A stretch of DNA of 64,000 nt from Mycobacterium sp. ITM-2016-00316. Lineage in GTDB: Bacteria > Actinomycetota > Actinomycetes > Mycobacteriales > Mycobacteriaceae. The translations under genes and the position numbers were made by a program. The notes beneath the pieces were generated by a model. That model did not search any database, was not told the origin of the DNA, and saw only the letters and a list, made by a program, of their open reading frames with translations. Where the stretch lies: assembly GCF_002968335.2 (NCBI RefSeq), contig NZ_CP134398.1:620001-684000 (forward strand). The letters are read 5' to 3'. Below are positions 10,636 through 19,698 of the stretch, in pieces. The number at the start of each line of letters is the position of its first letter. Position 1 is the stretch's first letter.

Positions 10636-11724
10636 ATGGCCACTAATCTCGCCGGAATGCCCAATTACAGCACGATCGCCGGTGTGCACGGGGTGCTGCC
10701 CCCGCACCGTTACACCCAGGACGAGATCACCGAGGCGCTGCTTGCCCTGCCCGGATACGAGGGTCTCGAAGACGCCGTTCGCGGACTGCACAAGAGCGCC
10801 AAGGTGAACAGCAGGTATCTGGTCCGGCCACTGGAAGAGTATGCGGCACTGACCGATTTCGGCGAGGCGAACAATCTTTTCATAGAGCACGCAACCGAAC
10901 TCGGGTGTGCTGCGCTGGCCGGCGCGCTCGACGAGGCGGGCCTGCGGCCCGAGGACGTCGACCTGATCATCACCACCACGGTGACCGGCGCGGTGGTGCC
11001 GTCGCTGGACGCCCGGATCGCAGGCCGGCTCGGGCTGCGCGCCGATGTGCGCCGGATCCCGATCTTCGGGCTCGGCTGTGTGGCCGGCGCGGCCGGGATC
11101 GCCCGGCTGCACGACTACCTGCGCGGTGCGCCCGACAAGGTGGCGGTGCTGGTGTCGGTGGAGCTGTGTTCGCTCACGCGCAAACACCATCCGTCCATGC
11201 CGACGCTGGTGGCCGGTGCGCTGTTCGGCGACGGTGCCTCGGCGGTGGTGGCCGTCGGCGCCCAGCGGGCCGAGCAACTGAACCCGACCGGGCCGGATGT
11301 GCTGGACTCGCGCAGCCACCTGTACCCGGACTCGCTGCACGCGATGGGCTGGGACATCGGCACGAACGGTTTCGAGATCGTGCTCAGCGCGGAGGTGCCG
11401 TCCTTCGTCGGGCGCTACCTCGGTGACGATGTCACCGGATTCCTTGGTGCACATGACCTCACGGTCCCCGATATCGGTACCTGGGTCAGCCATCCCGGCG
11501 GCCCGAAGGTGATCGAGGCCATCATCGACACGCTGTCGCTGCCGGCGGACGCCCTGGACCTGACCTGGCAGTCGCTCGCCGAGATCGGCAACCTGTCCTC
11601 CTCGTCGGTGCTGCACGTGCTGCGCGACACCATCCGCAAACGGCCGACCGCGGGCACCCCCGGTGTACTGATGGCGATGGGGCCGGGCTTCTGCTCCGAA
11701 CTCGTGCTGCTGCGGTGGCGTTGA
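10636..11724 (+). CDS. type III polyketide synthase (chalcone synthase-like, Pks10/11/18 group)
   Basis: This 362-residue thiolase-fold enzyme condenses a long acyl-CoA starter with malonyl-type extenders. The catalytic triad is visible: Cys148 in [11 protein letters not shown], His286 in VSHPGGPKV and Asn319 in [10 protein letters not shown]. The C-terminal loop [16 protein letters not shown] matches the family. An in-frame ATG at 10657 is an alternative start. It is followed after 4 nt by an ICMT-like methyltransferase and then an FAD oxidoreductase. From memory, similar mycobacterial cassettes make alkylresorcinol or benzoquinone-type polyketides linked to respiration; the product here is not determined. 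Confidence 0.92.
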   Translation: MATNLAGMPNYSTIAGVHGVLPPHRYTQDEITEALLALPGYEGLEDAVRGLHKSAKVNSRYLVRPLEEYAALTDFGEANNLFIEHATELGCAALAGALDEAGLRPEDVDLIITTTVTGAVVPSLDARIAGRLGLRADVRRIPIFGLGCVAGAAGIARLHDYLRGAPDKVAVLVSVELCSLTRKHHPSMPTLVAGALFGDGASAVVAVGAQRAEQLNPTGPDVLDSRSHLYPDSLHAMGWDIGTNGFEIVLSAEVPSFVGRYLGDDVTGFLGAHDLTVPDIGTWVSHPGGPKVIEAIIDTLSLPADALDLTWQSLAEIGNLSSSSVLHVLRDTIRKRPTAGTPGVLMAMGPGFCSELVLLRWR

Positions 11725-11728
11725 TCCG

Positions 11729-12223
11729 ATGAGGGCATTCGTCGCACTGATCCTGCTGGTCGCGGTGGAGCGGGTGGCCGAACTGGTGGTGTCCAAGCGC
11801 AACCTCGATTGGAGCAGGGCCAACGGCGGCCGCGAATACGGGGCCGGGCACTACCCGGTGATGGTGGCGCTGCACACCGGCCTGCTGGCCGGGGCGGTGC
11901 TGGAGGCGCGCACGCGCAGGCGCTGGATCTGGCCGGCGTTCTGGGTGGTGGTGGTCGCCCAGGCGCTGCGCTGGTGGTGCATCACCACCCTCGGTAAGCA
12001 GTGGAACACCAGGGTGGTCGTGGTGCCGGGCGCGCCACGCATCGTCGGTGGTCCGTATCGCCTTGTGCCGCATCCCAATTACGTGGCCGTGATCCTCGAG
12101 GGAGCCGCGCTGCCGCTGGTGGGTGGCGCCTGGATCACCGCGGGGGTGTTCTCGGTGGCCAACGCACTGCTGCTGCGCACCCGGATCCGGGTGGAGAACG
12201 AAGCACTGCAGGGTCTGACATGA
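11729..12223 (+). CDS. ICMT-family membrane methyltransferase of the type III PKS cassette
   Basis: This 164-residue membrane protein has about four hydrophobic segments. The C-terminal block GGPYRLVPHPNYVAVILEG is the SAM-binding signature (RHPxY/PHPNY) of isoprenylcysteine carboxyl methyltransferase-like proteins. A further family feature is QALRWWCITTLGKQW. In bacteria, genes of this type next to type III PKSs methylate the polyketide ring or carboxyl group; that role is inferred from context. It starts at ATG 11729, 4 nt after the PKS stop. Confidence 0.85.
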   Translation: MRAFVALILLVAVERVAELVVSKRNLDWSRANGGREYGAGHYPVMVALHTGLLAGAVLEARTRRRWIWPAFWVVVVAQALRWWCITTLGKQWNTRVVVVPGAPRIVGGPYRLVPHPNYVAVILEGAALPLVGGAWITAGVFSVANALLLRTRIRVENEALQGLT

Positions 12224-12233
12224 GCGCGTTGAC

Positions 12234-13259
12234 GTGATCGATCTGCTGGTGGCCGGCGGCGGGCCCGCGGGCCTGGTCACCGCCGCGCACGCTGCGCGCG
12301 CGGGCCTGCAGGTCGTCGTCGTCGAGCACCGGCGCGGGCCCATCGACAAGGCCTGCGGTGAGGGTCTGATGCCGCACTCCCTGGCCCACCTGGACCGGCT
12401 CGGGGTGGAACTCGAAGGCCGGGCGTTTTACGGCATCCGCTACCTCGACGGACGCCGCACCGCCGAGGCCCGGTTCGCCAACGGTCCAGGCCGCGGGGTG
12501 CGCCGCACCGTGCTGCACGACGCGCTGTCCAAGGCCGTCGCCGACGCCGGGGTCCAGGTGGTGCACGGTGAGGTCGGCGCGGTCACCCAGGACGCAACCT
12601 CGGTGAGCGCCGCGGGATTCCGGGCCCGCTACCTGGCCGCGGCGGACGGTCTGCACTCACCGATCCGCCGCTCGCTGGGGCTGTCGGGCGAGGAGCCGAA
12701 GCGCCGTCGCTGGGGCATCCGCCGACACGTCCAGATCGCGCCGTGGTCGGACTGCGTGGAGGTGCACTGGGGCCGGCGACCGGAGGCCGGGGAAGTGTAT
12801 GTGACCCCGGTCGGCGATGACTGCGTGGGCGTGGCGATCCTGAAGTCCACCCGCGGCGGCTTCGAGGACCATCTTCGGCAGTTCCCGGCCCTGATGGATC
12901 GGCTGCACGGTCTGCCGCACGGGCAGGACCGGGCGGCCGGGCCGCTGCGCCAGAAGGTCCGGCACCGCAGGGCCGGGCGGGTGCTGCTGGTCGGTGATGC
13001 CGCCGGCTATGTGGACGCCCTGACCGGTGAGGGCATGGGTCTGGCATTTGGCGCGGCCGAACTGCTGGTGAAGTGCATCGTGGACGATCGCACCGCGGAC
13101 TACGACCGCCGGTGGCGCACGCTCACCCGCCGGTACCGACTCCTGACCGCGGGCCTGCTGCACGCCACCGGGATCCGTCCGGTGCGGGCCGCCATCACTC
13201 CGGTGTCGGCGGCGCTTCCTGCGGTGTTCTCGACTGTGGTGAACGCGCTGGGCGAATAG
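12234..13259 (+). CDS. FAD-dependent oxidoreductase (geranylgeranyl reductase/PHBH-like) of the PKS cassette
   Basis: This 341-residue flavoprotein has an N-terminal GxGxxG-type motif (VAGGGPAGLVTAAHAA, residues about 6-21), an ACGEGLMP loop, and the second FAD motif VLLVGDAAGYVDALTGEGMG (about residues 245-264). It is probably the ring hydroxylase or quinone-forming oxidase of the PKS cassette, by analogy with similar operons. It starts at GTG 12234, 10 nt after the methyltransferase stop. Its last 65 bp overlap the 3' end of the convergent permease gene. Confidence 0.85.
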   Translation: MIDLLVAGGGPAGLVTAAHAARAGLQVVVVEHRRGPIDKACGEGLMPHSLAHLDRLGVELEGRAFYGIRYLDGRRTAEARFANGPGRGVRRTVLHDALSKAVADAGVQVVHGEVGAVTQDATSVSAAGFRARYLAAADGLHSPIRRSLGLSGEEPKRRRWGIRRHVQIAPWSDCVEVHWGRRPEAGEVYVTPVGDDCVGVAILKSTRGGFEDHLRQFPALMDRLHGLPHGQDRAAGPLRQKVRHRRAGRVLLVGDAAGYVDALTGEGMGLAFGAAELLVKCIVDDRTADYDRRWRTLTRRYRLLTAGLLHATGIRPVRAAITPVSAALPAVFSTVVNALGE

Positions 13260-14484
13260 CGCCCAGCCCGGTCATCCCGTGGTAGACGACCAGCGCCGCG
13301 ATGGCGCCCAGCGAGATGCCGGTGAACGTCAACGTGCCTGCCTGCCAGGTGAAGTCGGCGATGCCGATGATCAACGGGATGGCGGCGGTCATCTGGTTGA
13401 CCGGCTTGGAGAAGTCCACCTGGTTGGTCAGCCAGATCCGGATGCCGAGCACCCCGACCAGGCCGTAGAGCACGATGGTCGCCCCGCCGAGCACGCCCGG
13501 CGGAATGGCCGAGATCGTCGCACCCACCTTGGGGCACAGCGACAAGACGATGGCGACCACGGCGGCCACCCAGTAGGCGGCCGTCGAATAGATACGGGTG
13601 GCGGCCATGACGCCGATGTTCTCGGCGTAGGTGGTGGTGGCCGAGCCGCCGCCGGCGCCGGCGAGCACGGTGGCCACCCCGTCGGCGGCCAGCGCCTTGC
13701 CCATCAGCGGGTCCAGGTCGGTGCCCGTCATCTGGCCCACGGACTTCACGTGCCCGATGTTCTCGGCGACGAGCGCGATGACCGCGGGCAGGAACAGCGG
13801 CAGCACGGCGAGGCTGAAAGTTGGTGTCTGGAACTGTGGCAGCCCGATCCAGGCCGCCTGCGCGATGCCCGACGTATCGACCTCACCGAGCGCCAGGGCC
13901 AACAGATATCCGATCACCACCGCCAGGAAGATCGCGAGCCGGCCGATGAGGCCCTTGAAGAAGGCCAGCGCGCCGACCAGCAGCACCAGCGTGACCAGGC
14001 CGACCAGCGGGCCCTGTTCGAAGTTCGTCTTCGCCGCCGGAGCCAGGTTGAACCCGATCAATGCGACGATCGCGCCGGTGACCACCGGGGGCAGCGCCAG
14101 ATCCAGCCAGCGGGTGCCGATCACGTGCACGACCCCGCCGATCAGGATGAGCAGGAGCCCCACCGCGATCAGGCCGCCCAGCGCGGAACCGGTGCCTTGC
14201 GCGGTGACCGCGGCGGTGACCGGGGCGATGACCGCGAAGCTCGACCCCAGATAGCTGGGTAGCCGGTTGCCGGTGATCAGCAGGAACAGAATCGTGCCGA
14301 CACCGGAGAACAGCAGGGTGGTGGCGGGCGGGAAGCCGGTCAGCACCGGCACCAGGAACGTCGCCCCGAACATCGCGACGACATGCTGGGCGCCGATCCC
14401 GAGGGTGCGCGGCCAGCTCAGTCGTTCATCGGGGGCGACGACATCGGCATCGGGTCCCACGTATTTCCAGCGCAGCATGGTCAC
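13195..14484 (-). CDS. NCS2 family nucleobase permease (UraA/xanthine permease-like)
   Basis: This 429-residue transporter has about 12-14 membrane spans. Family signatures include IGAQHVVAMFGATFLVPVL at the N-terminus, ALVAENIGHVKSVGQMTG (the QH/NxG-type Glu-containing substrate motif) and AGGGSATTTYAENIGVMA. It is predicted to import uracil- or xanthine-like bases by proton symport. The start is GTG 14484 (overlapping the upstream permease stop) or ATG 14478. It is the last gene of the thiD2-APC-NCS2 run, so a pyrimidine related to thiamine synthesis is a plausible substrate (inference). Confidence 0.9.
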   Translation of the reverse strand: MTMLRWKYVGPDADVVAPDERLSWPRTLGIGAQHVVAMFGATFLVPVLTGFPPATTLLFSGVGTILFLLITGNRLPSYLGSSFAVIAPVTAAVTAQGTGSALGGLIAVGLLLILIGGVVHVIGTRWLDLALPPVVTGAIVALIGFNLAPAAKTNFEQGPLVGLVTLVLLVGALAFFKGLIGRLAIFLAVVIGYLLALALGEVDTSGIAQAAWIGLPQFQTPTFSLAVLPLFLPAVIALVAENIGHVKSVGQMTGTDLDPLMGKALAADGVATVLAGAGGGSATTTYAENIGVMAATRIYSTAAYWVAAVVAIVLSLCPKVGATISAIPPGVLGGATIVLYGLVGVLGIRIWLTNQVDFSKPVNQMTAAIPLIIGIADFTWQAGTLTFTGISLGAIAALVVYHGMTGLGAIRPARSPQSRTPQEAPPTPE

Positions 14485-15680
14485 GAGTGTCGACTACACA
14501 CCAGCATCGCGCCCACCGCAATCACAGCGAGACCGATCAGCACCGACGTCGCCGGCAGCGTGAAGGCGAGCAGCAGGCAGCCGGCCAGCCCCAGCGCGGG
14601 GATGACCCGACGTCGTGGTTGCAGCGTCCAGGCACTGGCATTGGCGATCGCGTAGTAGACCAGCACCGCGAACGACGAGAAACCGATCGCCCCGCGGATG
14701 TCGACGAAGGCCACCAATACGGCGACGACCACCCCCACGGCCACCTCCGCGCGGTGCGGACCACCGAAGCGCGGATGCACCACCGCCAGGGCGGCGGGCA
14801 GGTACCGGTCGCGGGCCATCGCCAGGGTGGTGCGTGAGACTCCGAGGATCAGTGCCAGCAGCGAGCCCAGCGCGGCCACGGCAGCTCCGACCCGGACCAC
14901 CGGGGCGAGTTCGGGGTGCCCGGCCGCCGTCACCGCGTCGGCCAGCGGTGCGGTCGCCGACGCCAGCCCGGAGCTGCCCAGTACCGACAGCACCGCAACG
15001 GCGACGGTCGCGTAGACCAGCAGGGTGATGCCGAGCGCGATGGGAATGGCCCGGACGATGGTGCGTGCCGGGTCGCGAACCTCCTCGCCGAGGGTGGCGA
15101 TCCGTGCGTAACCGGCGAAGGCGAAGAACAACAGACCCGCGGCCTGCAGTACACCCCACCCGTCGACGTCCGCGGCGACGCTCAGCCGGGCCGCCTCGCC
15201 CGCGCCGGCCAGCGCGACCACCACGGCGGCCAGCACCGCGAGCACCGTCGCGACAATGATCCTGGTGAGCAGCGCCGACTTCTGCACGCCGGCATAGTTG
15301 ACCGCGGTGAGGGCGATGACCGCTCCGACCGCGACGGCGTGCGCGGCCTCCGGCCAGGCGTAGACCCCGATGGTGAGCGCCATCGCCGCGCATGAGGCTG
15401 TCTTGCCGACGATGAAGCTCCAGCCGGCCATGTGACCCCAGAACGCGCCGAGCCGTTCCCGCCCGTAGACATAGGTACCGCCGGACTGCGGATACAGCGC
15501 CGCGAGCCGGGCCGAGGAGGTCGCATTGCAATAGGCGACCGCGGCGGCCAGTGCCAGACCGATGAGCAGCCCGGAGCCCGCGGCGGCCGCGGCAGGCCCG
15601 AGAGCCACGAAGATGCCCGCCCCGATCATCGAGCCCAAACCGATGACGACGGCGTCGAAGACGCCGAGAGTGCGCTTCAG
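14481..15680 (-). CDS. APC superfamily amino acid permease, probable CTG start
   Basis: This is an APC permease of about 12 membrane spans. The helix-1 signature GVFDAVVIGLGSMIGAGIF is complete only if translation begins upstream of the in-frame TTG at 15638. The only codon that restores LKRTLGVFDAVV is CTG at 15678-15680, which overlaps the thiD2 stop as CTGA, and an in-frame TGA lies two codons upstream. I therefore place the start at CTG 15680, giving 399 residues. The alternative TTG start removes half of helix 1. Residues such as AFAGYARIATLGEEVRDP (helix 6-7) match amino acid transporters. The substrate is unknown. Confidence 0.82.
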   Translation of the reverse strand: MKRTLGVFDAVVIGLGSMIGAGIFVALGPAAAAAGSGLLIGLALAAAVAYCNATSSARLAALYPQSGGTYVYGRERLGAFWGHMAGWSFIVGKTASCAAMALTIGVYAWPEAAHAVAVGAVIALTAVNYAGVQKSALLTRIIVATVLAVLAAVVVALAGAGEAARLSVAADVDGWGVLQAAGLLFFAFAGYARIATLGEEVRDPARTIVRAIPIALGITLLVYATVAVAVLSVLGSSGLASATAPLADAVTAAGHPELAPVVRVGAAVAALGSLLALILGVSRTTLAMARDRYLPAALAVVHPRFGGPHRAEVAVGVVVAVLVAFVDIRGAIGFSSFAVLVYYAIANASAWTLQPRRRVIPALGLAGCLLLAFTLPATSVLIGLAVIAVGAMLVCSRHS

Positions 15681-16537
15681 CGGTCACCTTTCGTCGCGCT
15701 CAGGCGGGCCATGCCGTTGACCGGTCCGTGGCCCCGGCCGATCGGGTACGCCGTCCGGATGCACTCGGTGACCCACACCTTGGCAAAGCTGACGGCCTCA
15801 GGAACGGTGTGGCCGTGCGCCAGCGCGGCGGCGATCGCCGCGGCGAGGGTATCACCGGCGCCGTGGTCGTGCCGGGTGTCGACCCGGGCGGCGGCGAACC
15901 GATGGAAGTCCGCGCCGTCGAACAGCAGATCGGAGCTGACCGGGGAGTTGCGCAGGTGACCGCCCTTGACCAGTGCCCAGCGCGGGCCCAGCGCGTGCAG
16001 GGCCCGGGCGGCGTCGCGTTGCGTCTGCTCGTCGACGACGTCGATGCCGACGAGCAGACGCACCTCGTCGAGATTCGGTGTCACCAGCGTGGCCAACGGG
16101 ATCAGGTCATCGCGCATCGCGTCGAGCGCGCTGGGATGCAGCAGTGGTTCGCCGACGTTGGAGGCACAGACCGGGTCGACCACCAGCGGGACGGCGCCGT
16201 CGAGCCGTTCGGCACGCCAGGTCGCCACGATGGTCTCGATGATGGCGGTGGAGGCCAGCATGCCGGTCTTGGCCGCCTCGATGCCGATATCGGAGGCCAC
16301 CGCGCTGATCTGCCCCGCCACCACATCGACGGGGATCTCGTGAAAGCCTTGGACGCCCAACGAATTCTGCACCGTCACAGCCGTCACCGCGGCGCATCCG
16401 TGCACTCCGAGCATGGCGAAGGCGCGCATATCGGCCTGCAGTCCGGCGCTGCCACCGGAGTCGGATCCGGCGATTGTCAGGATCCGCCTCGGCGTCTGCC
16501 CCGGTGCGGGCAGTGCAAGCTCGTCGAGGTCGGTCAT
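15677..16537 (-). CDS. thiD: second ThiD: HMP/HMP-P kinase paralogue
   Basis: This 286-residue ribokinase-fold kinase is close to the thiC-linked ThiD at 19.7-20.5 kb; both share VQNS(L/V)GV(Q/K)GFHEIP, VVDPVCAS and TLVTPNLDEVRLLV. The ATP and anion-hole motif is HGAGDTLAAA (catalytic Asp). The loop SDSGGSAG has Ser where the other copy has Gly. It phosphorylates HMP and HMP-P in the thiamine pathway. It is coupled by CTGA overlap to an amino-acid-type permease and, through it, to an NCS2 permease, which suggests a salvage role. No TPP riboswitch is present just upstream. Confidence 0.88.
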   Translation of the reverse strand: MTDLDELALPAPGQTPRRILTIAGSDSGGSAGLQADMRAFAMLGVHGCAAVTAVTVQNSLGVQGFHEIPVDVVAGQISAVASDIGIEAAKTGMLASTAIIETIVATWRAERLDGAVPLVVDPVCASNVGEPLLHPSALDAMRDDLIPLATLVTPNLDEVRLLVGIDVVDEQTQRDAARALHALGPRWALVKGGHLRNSPVSSDLLFDGADFHRFAAARVDTRHDHGAGDTLAAAIAAALAHGHTVPEAVSFAKVWVTECIRTAYPIGRGHGPVNGMARLSATKGDR

Positions 16538-16551
16538 GACACGAACCTGTG

Positions 16552-16821
16552 TCAGCGGTTGCGTATGGCGTTGGCGCCCAGATATGCGATGTAGCCCAGT
16601 CCGCCGATCGCCGCCAGCTTGCGCGTCTTGGGAACCAGCAGAGCCACGCCCAGGGCGGTCTCGATGGTGCCGTTGATCTTGATGTACCGCGCGGTGTCGT
16701 TCGGGAAGGCGGGCTTGGTGAACGACTCGAACACCTGCGGGGCGGCGAAGTGCCCGAGGCCCGCGCCGACCAGCGACAGGCCTGCCAGGGTGGTGGCCTT
16801 CGAACTCTTCTTCTCGCTCAA
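16552..16821 (-). CDS. small DoxX-like membrane protein
   Basis: This 89-residue protein has hydrophobic segments near residues 12-28, 50-64 and 68-84 and contains KINGTIETALGVALL, characteristic of short DoxX/DUF-type membrane proteins. The only in-frame start is TTG at 16819-16821 (LSEKKSSKATT), with GAGAGG as ribosome site 5-10 nt upstream. It lies 11 nt after the monooxygenase stop and 14 nt before thiD2. No specific function can be stated. Confidence 0.72.
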   Translation of the reverse strand: MSEKKSSKATTLAGLSLVGAGLGHFAAPQVFESFTKPAFPNDTARYIKINGTIETALGVALLVPKTRKLAAIGGLGYIAYLGANAIRNR

Positions 16822-16832
16822 GGAAATGCCTC

Positions 16833-18308
16833 TCAGTGCAGGATGTAATCGCTCAGGGGGAACTCGGAGGCTTCCCTGATCGCGGTCTCGGTGGTGGTGG
16901 GGCGTAGCAGCGTCGGCTCACCGGCGGGGTTGTAGTAGTAGGACCGCGCGCTCGCGCAATTGCCCAGGGTGAACAGCGAATCGCCGAGCAGCTCGGTCAT
17001 CCGGTCCAGGTAGCGGGTGTTGGCTTCCTCGGAGACCTCGAACGTGGTGGCGCCGCGGCGCTGCACCTCACCGAACAACCGGTCCATCAGCCGCATCTGA
17101 TACTCCATGGTGTTGAAGAAGTTCAGACCCAGGAAGGCATAGGGGCTGGCCAGGCTGAGGTAGTTCGGGAAATACGGCATCGAGACGCCCTGATAGGCCT
17201 GGAAACGCGTTTCGCGCCACCACTTCCCGAGGTTGCGACCGTCACGTCCGATCACTTCGATGGCGGGGAAGTTCGCCTCCCACAGGTCGAAACCGGTGGC
17301 CAGTACCAGGGTGTCGATCTCGATCTTGGTGCCGTCCTTGCCGACGATGCCGTCGGACTGCACGTGATCGATGCCGGCATCCTGCAGATGGACGTTGTCG
17401 CGGGTGAAAGCCCGGTAGTAGCCGTTGCTGAATGTCGGTCGCTTGCAACCGAAGTCGTAGTCCGGAGTGAGCCGGCGTCGCAGCTCCTTGTCGCGGATGG
17501 TGATGAAGCGATGCAGTTTGGACAGATCGGCGGCCGAGACGTTGCCGCGACCGCGGAACGTCTTGAAGTGCACCACGCCGATCGACACCATGACCTCGTA
17601 GACCGAGTCGGTGAACCAGCGCAGCACCCGCTGGGTCGCGGGGATACGGGCGAACATCTTTTTGACCAGCGGCCCGAAGCGCAGGTCGATCTTGGGTACC
17701 ACCCAGATCGGGGTGCGCTGGTAGACGGTGAGGTCGGCGGCGGACTTGGCCAGTTCCGGGATGAGCTGCACCGCGGTGGCGCCGGTGCCGATGACCGCGA
17801 TCCGTTTCCCGGTGGGGTCGTAGTCGTCCTGCCACTCGGTGGTGTGGATGACCCGCCCGTCGAAGTTCTCGATGCCGGGGATGTCGGGAATCTTCGGCTG
17901 GGACAGGAAGCCGGTCGCGGTGATCAGGTAGCGGGCACTCAGCACCTCACCGTCGGCCAGACTCACCTGCCACAGGTTGGACTCCTCATCCCAGCGCGCG
18001 CCGTCGACCGCGGTGCGCAAGCGGATGTGGCGGCGCACGTCGTACTTGTCGGCGACATCGTCGGCGTACTGCTTGATCTCGTCGCCGGTGGAGAACAGCC
18101 GCGACCAGTTCGGGTTCGGCTCGAAGAAGTAGGAGTAGGTGGTGGTGGGGACGTCGACGGCAAGCCCGGGGTAGTGGTTCACGTACCAGGTGCCGCCGAG
18201 ATCGTCCTCGCGGTCCAGGATCACGAAGTTCTCGATCCCCGACCGTTTGAGCTGGATGGCTGCGCCGATACCGGCGAATCCAGCACCCACGATGACGGCG
18301 TCAAACAT
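16833..18308 (-). CDS. Baeyer-Villiger-type flavin monooxygenase
   Basis: This 491-residue FAD/NADPH monooxygenase has a first Rossmann motif GAGFAGIG (residues 8-15), GGTWY (about 39-43), the Baeyer-Villiger fingerprint FxGxxxHxxxW as FDGRVIHTTEW (about residues 149-159), a second Rossmann motif GTGATA, and the C-terminal ATGFD motif. The family inserts oxygen into ketones; mycobacteria carry several, including EthA, MymA and Rv0565c. The natural substrate here is unknown. The start ATG 18308 has a leaderless-type promoter directly in front. Confidence 0.92.
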   Translation of the reverse strand: MFDAVIVGAGFAGIGAAIQLKRSGIENFVILDREDDLGGTWYVNHYPGLAVDVPTTTYSYFFEPNPNWSRLFSTGDEIKQYADDVADKYDVRRHIRLRTAVDGARWDEESNLWQVSLADGEVLSARYLITATGFLSQPKIPDIPGIENFDGRVIHTTEWQDDYDPTGKRIAVIGTGATAVQLIPELAKSAADLTVYQRTPIWVVPKIDLRFGPLVKKMFARIPATQRVLRWFTDSVYEVMVSIGVVHFKTFRGRGNVSAADLSKLHRFITIRDKELRRRLTPDYDFGCKRPTFSNGYYRAFTRDNVHLQDAGIDHVQSDGIVGKDGTKIEIDTLVLATGFDLWEANFPAIEVIGRDGRNLGKWWRETRFQAYQGVSMPYFPNYLSLASPYAFLGLNFFNTMEYQMRLMDRLFGEVQRRGATTFEVSEEANTRYLDRMTELLGDSLFTLGNCASARSYYYNPAGEPTLLRPTTTETAIREASEFPLSDYILH

Positions 18309-18315
18309 GGGTGAA

Positions 18316-18321
18316 ACGGTA
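18316..18321 (-). promoter_or_regulatory. -10 box of a leaderless promoter for the monooxygenase gene
   Basis: On the minus strand TACCGT lies 7 nt before the ATG at 18308, the same box and spacing as for lpqL. It makes the monooxygenase-DoxX-thiD2-permease run a transcription unit of its own, though read-through from thiC remains possible. Confidence 0.5.
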
Positions 18322-18335
18322 CCTCAGGTATCGGG

Positions 18336-19088
18336 CTACTCCTGAAGCGAACCGGTGCGCGGCACGTCGGTGGTGGCGATGCACGTCACCGCACGGTCAC
18401 CGCGCTTCCACGAGTCCGCGGTCGGGTACAGCACGAACATCCCCACCTCGGGGTCCGCCATCGCCGACGGCGAGTACTCCTCCAGCGCGGGCTGGCACTG
18501 GTCCTGATAGTCGATGATCGCCGTCTCACCCGGGAAGTCACCGTCCGGGACCATGACGACGTGGTACACCTCGCCCTTGTGCGGCTCGGTGCACGCCACC
18601 GTTTTCACCGAGGCCACCAGGCTGGCATCCGACGGGATCTCCGAGAGGCAGTCGCCGAGTCCGACATCGGCGGCGTTGACGGAATTCGGGTCGAAGATGT
18701 CGGCGAACTCACTGTTCGAGATCTCGTCCTTGTTGGCGACGAGCACCGCGACCACCGCGATTCCGACCAGCACCCACAGCCCCGACAGCACCAGGCCGGC
18801 GATCGCCATGCCGCGCCCGCCCTGGCCCTGTTTGGCCTTCTTGAGCCCGACGAACCCGCAGATCACGCTGACCAGGACACCGCCGAGAACACCGAAGATC
18901 AGCGAGACGATGGCCCACCAGTTGGTGCCCGGTGGACGCGGCGGGGGATAGGCCTGCCCGTAGGGGTCGGAATAGGGGAGGGGTGGGGGTGGTGGGAAGT
19001 TTCCCGCGGGGGGTGCTGGGTAACTCCCGGGCGGCGGCGGGAAACCGCCGGGCGGTGGTCCATAACCGGGGGGCGGCGGCAGGGTCAT
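18336..19088 (-). CDS. proline-rich DUF4190-type membrane protein with septum-formation-like domain
   Basis: The 250-residue protein has three parts. A cytoplasmic Pro/Gly/Tyr-rich N-terminus (residues about 1-58) carries PPPPG-type repeats. A DUF4190-like two-helix membrane unit follows (WWAIVSLIFGVLGG and GMAIAGLVLSGLWVLVGI, about 60-125). A C-terminal extracytoplasmic domain has paired cysteines (GDCLSE, VACTEPHKGEV, DQCQP, VTCIA), as in septum-formation-family proteins. The start ATG 19088 overlaps the hydrolase stop as ATGA. The function is not known. Confidence 0.8.
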   Translation of the reverse strand: MTLPPPPGYGPPPGGFPPPPGSYPAPPAGNFPPPPPLPYSDPYGQAYPPPRPPGTNWWAIVSLIFGVLGGVLVSVICGFVGLKKAKQGQGGRGMAIAGLVLSGLWVLVGIAVVAVLVANKDEISNSEFADIFDPNSVNAADVGLGDCLSEIPSDASLVASVKTVACTEPHKGEVYHVVMVPDGDFPGETAIIDYQDQCQPALEEYSPSAMADPEVGMFVLYPTADSWKRGDRAVTCIATTDVPRTGSLQE

Positions 19089-19698
19089 GAAAGAAAGATA
19101 GCCGCGGCGGTCACCGCGAGCAGGGGGACGTCCAAAGTCTTGGAGCCCAGATCGTGGCGCGCCCCGGTGACCTCGACAACTTCGGCCGGCCCGGTCACCA
19201 GTGCGGCCGCGGCGCGGATCTCGTCGATGGTGCCGAACGGATCGGCGGTGCCGTGGGTGAATACCGTCGGTGCGGTGATGCCGGGCAGGTGTTCGGTGCG
19301 TGCGCGTTCGGGCTTGCCGGGCGGGTGCAAGGGATAGGAGAACAAGGTCAGCACATCGGGTACAGCGCTGTGGGCGGCCGCCACCATCGACGTCATCCGG
19401 CCCCCGTAGGAATGTCCGCCGGCGATGACCGGGCCGTGGCCTTGGGCGCGGGCCCAGGCGATCGCCTCCGCAATGCCCTCCTGATCGGAGTTCGCCGAGT
19501 TCGACGGAGGCCCCTTCGGGCGGCGGCGGCGGTAGGGCAGGTTGTAGCGGACCGCCAGGTAGCCGTGGCGCGCCCATTCGTCACAGATCCGGACCAGCAT
19601 CGGGGAGTCACGGTTGCCACCCGCGCCGTGGGTGAGCACGACGGTGCCCTTGGGCTTCCCGTCCGGCTCGTGCGCCACCCCGGCCAGGTCGTCAAGCG

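Noticed and set aside
9826..11823. 665-codon minus-strand open frame
   Set aside because: It is antisense to the MMPL and PKS genes, which have clear motifs; the composition (His, Gln, Gly, Arg-rich) is that of a high-GC shadow frame.
16538..16551. A TPP riboswitch before the second thiD
   Set aside because: Only 14 bp separate it from the DoxX-like gene and no aptamer blocks are present there or before the monooxygenase.
18900..19088. C/G-rich periodic stretch as a DNA repeat array
   Set aside because: It encodes the Pro/Gly-rich N-terminus of the DUF4190-type protein; the period is a codon effect.
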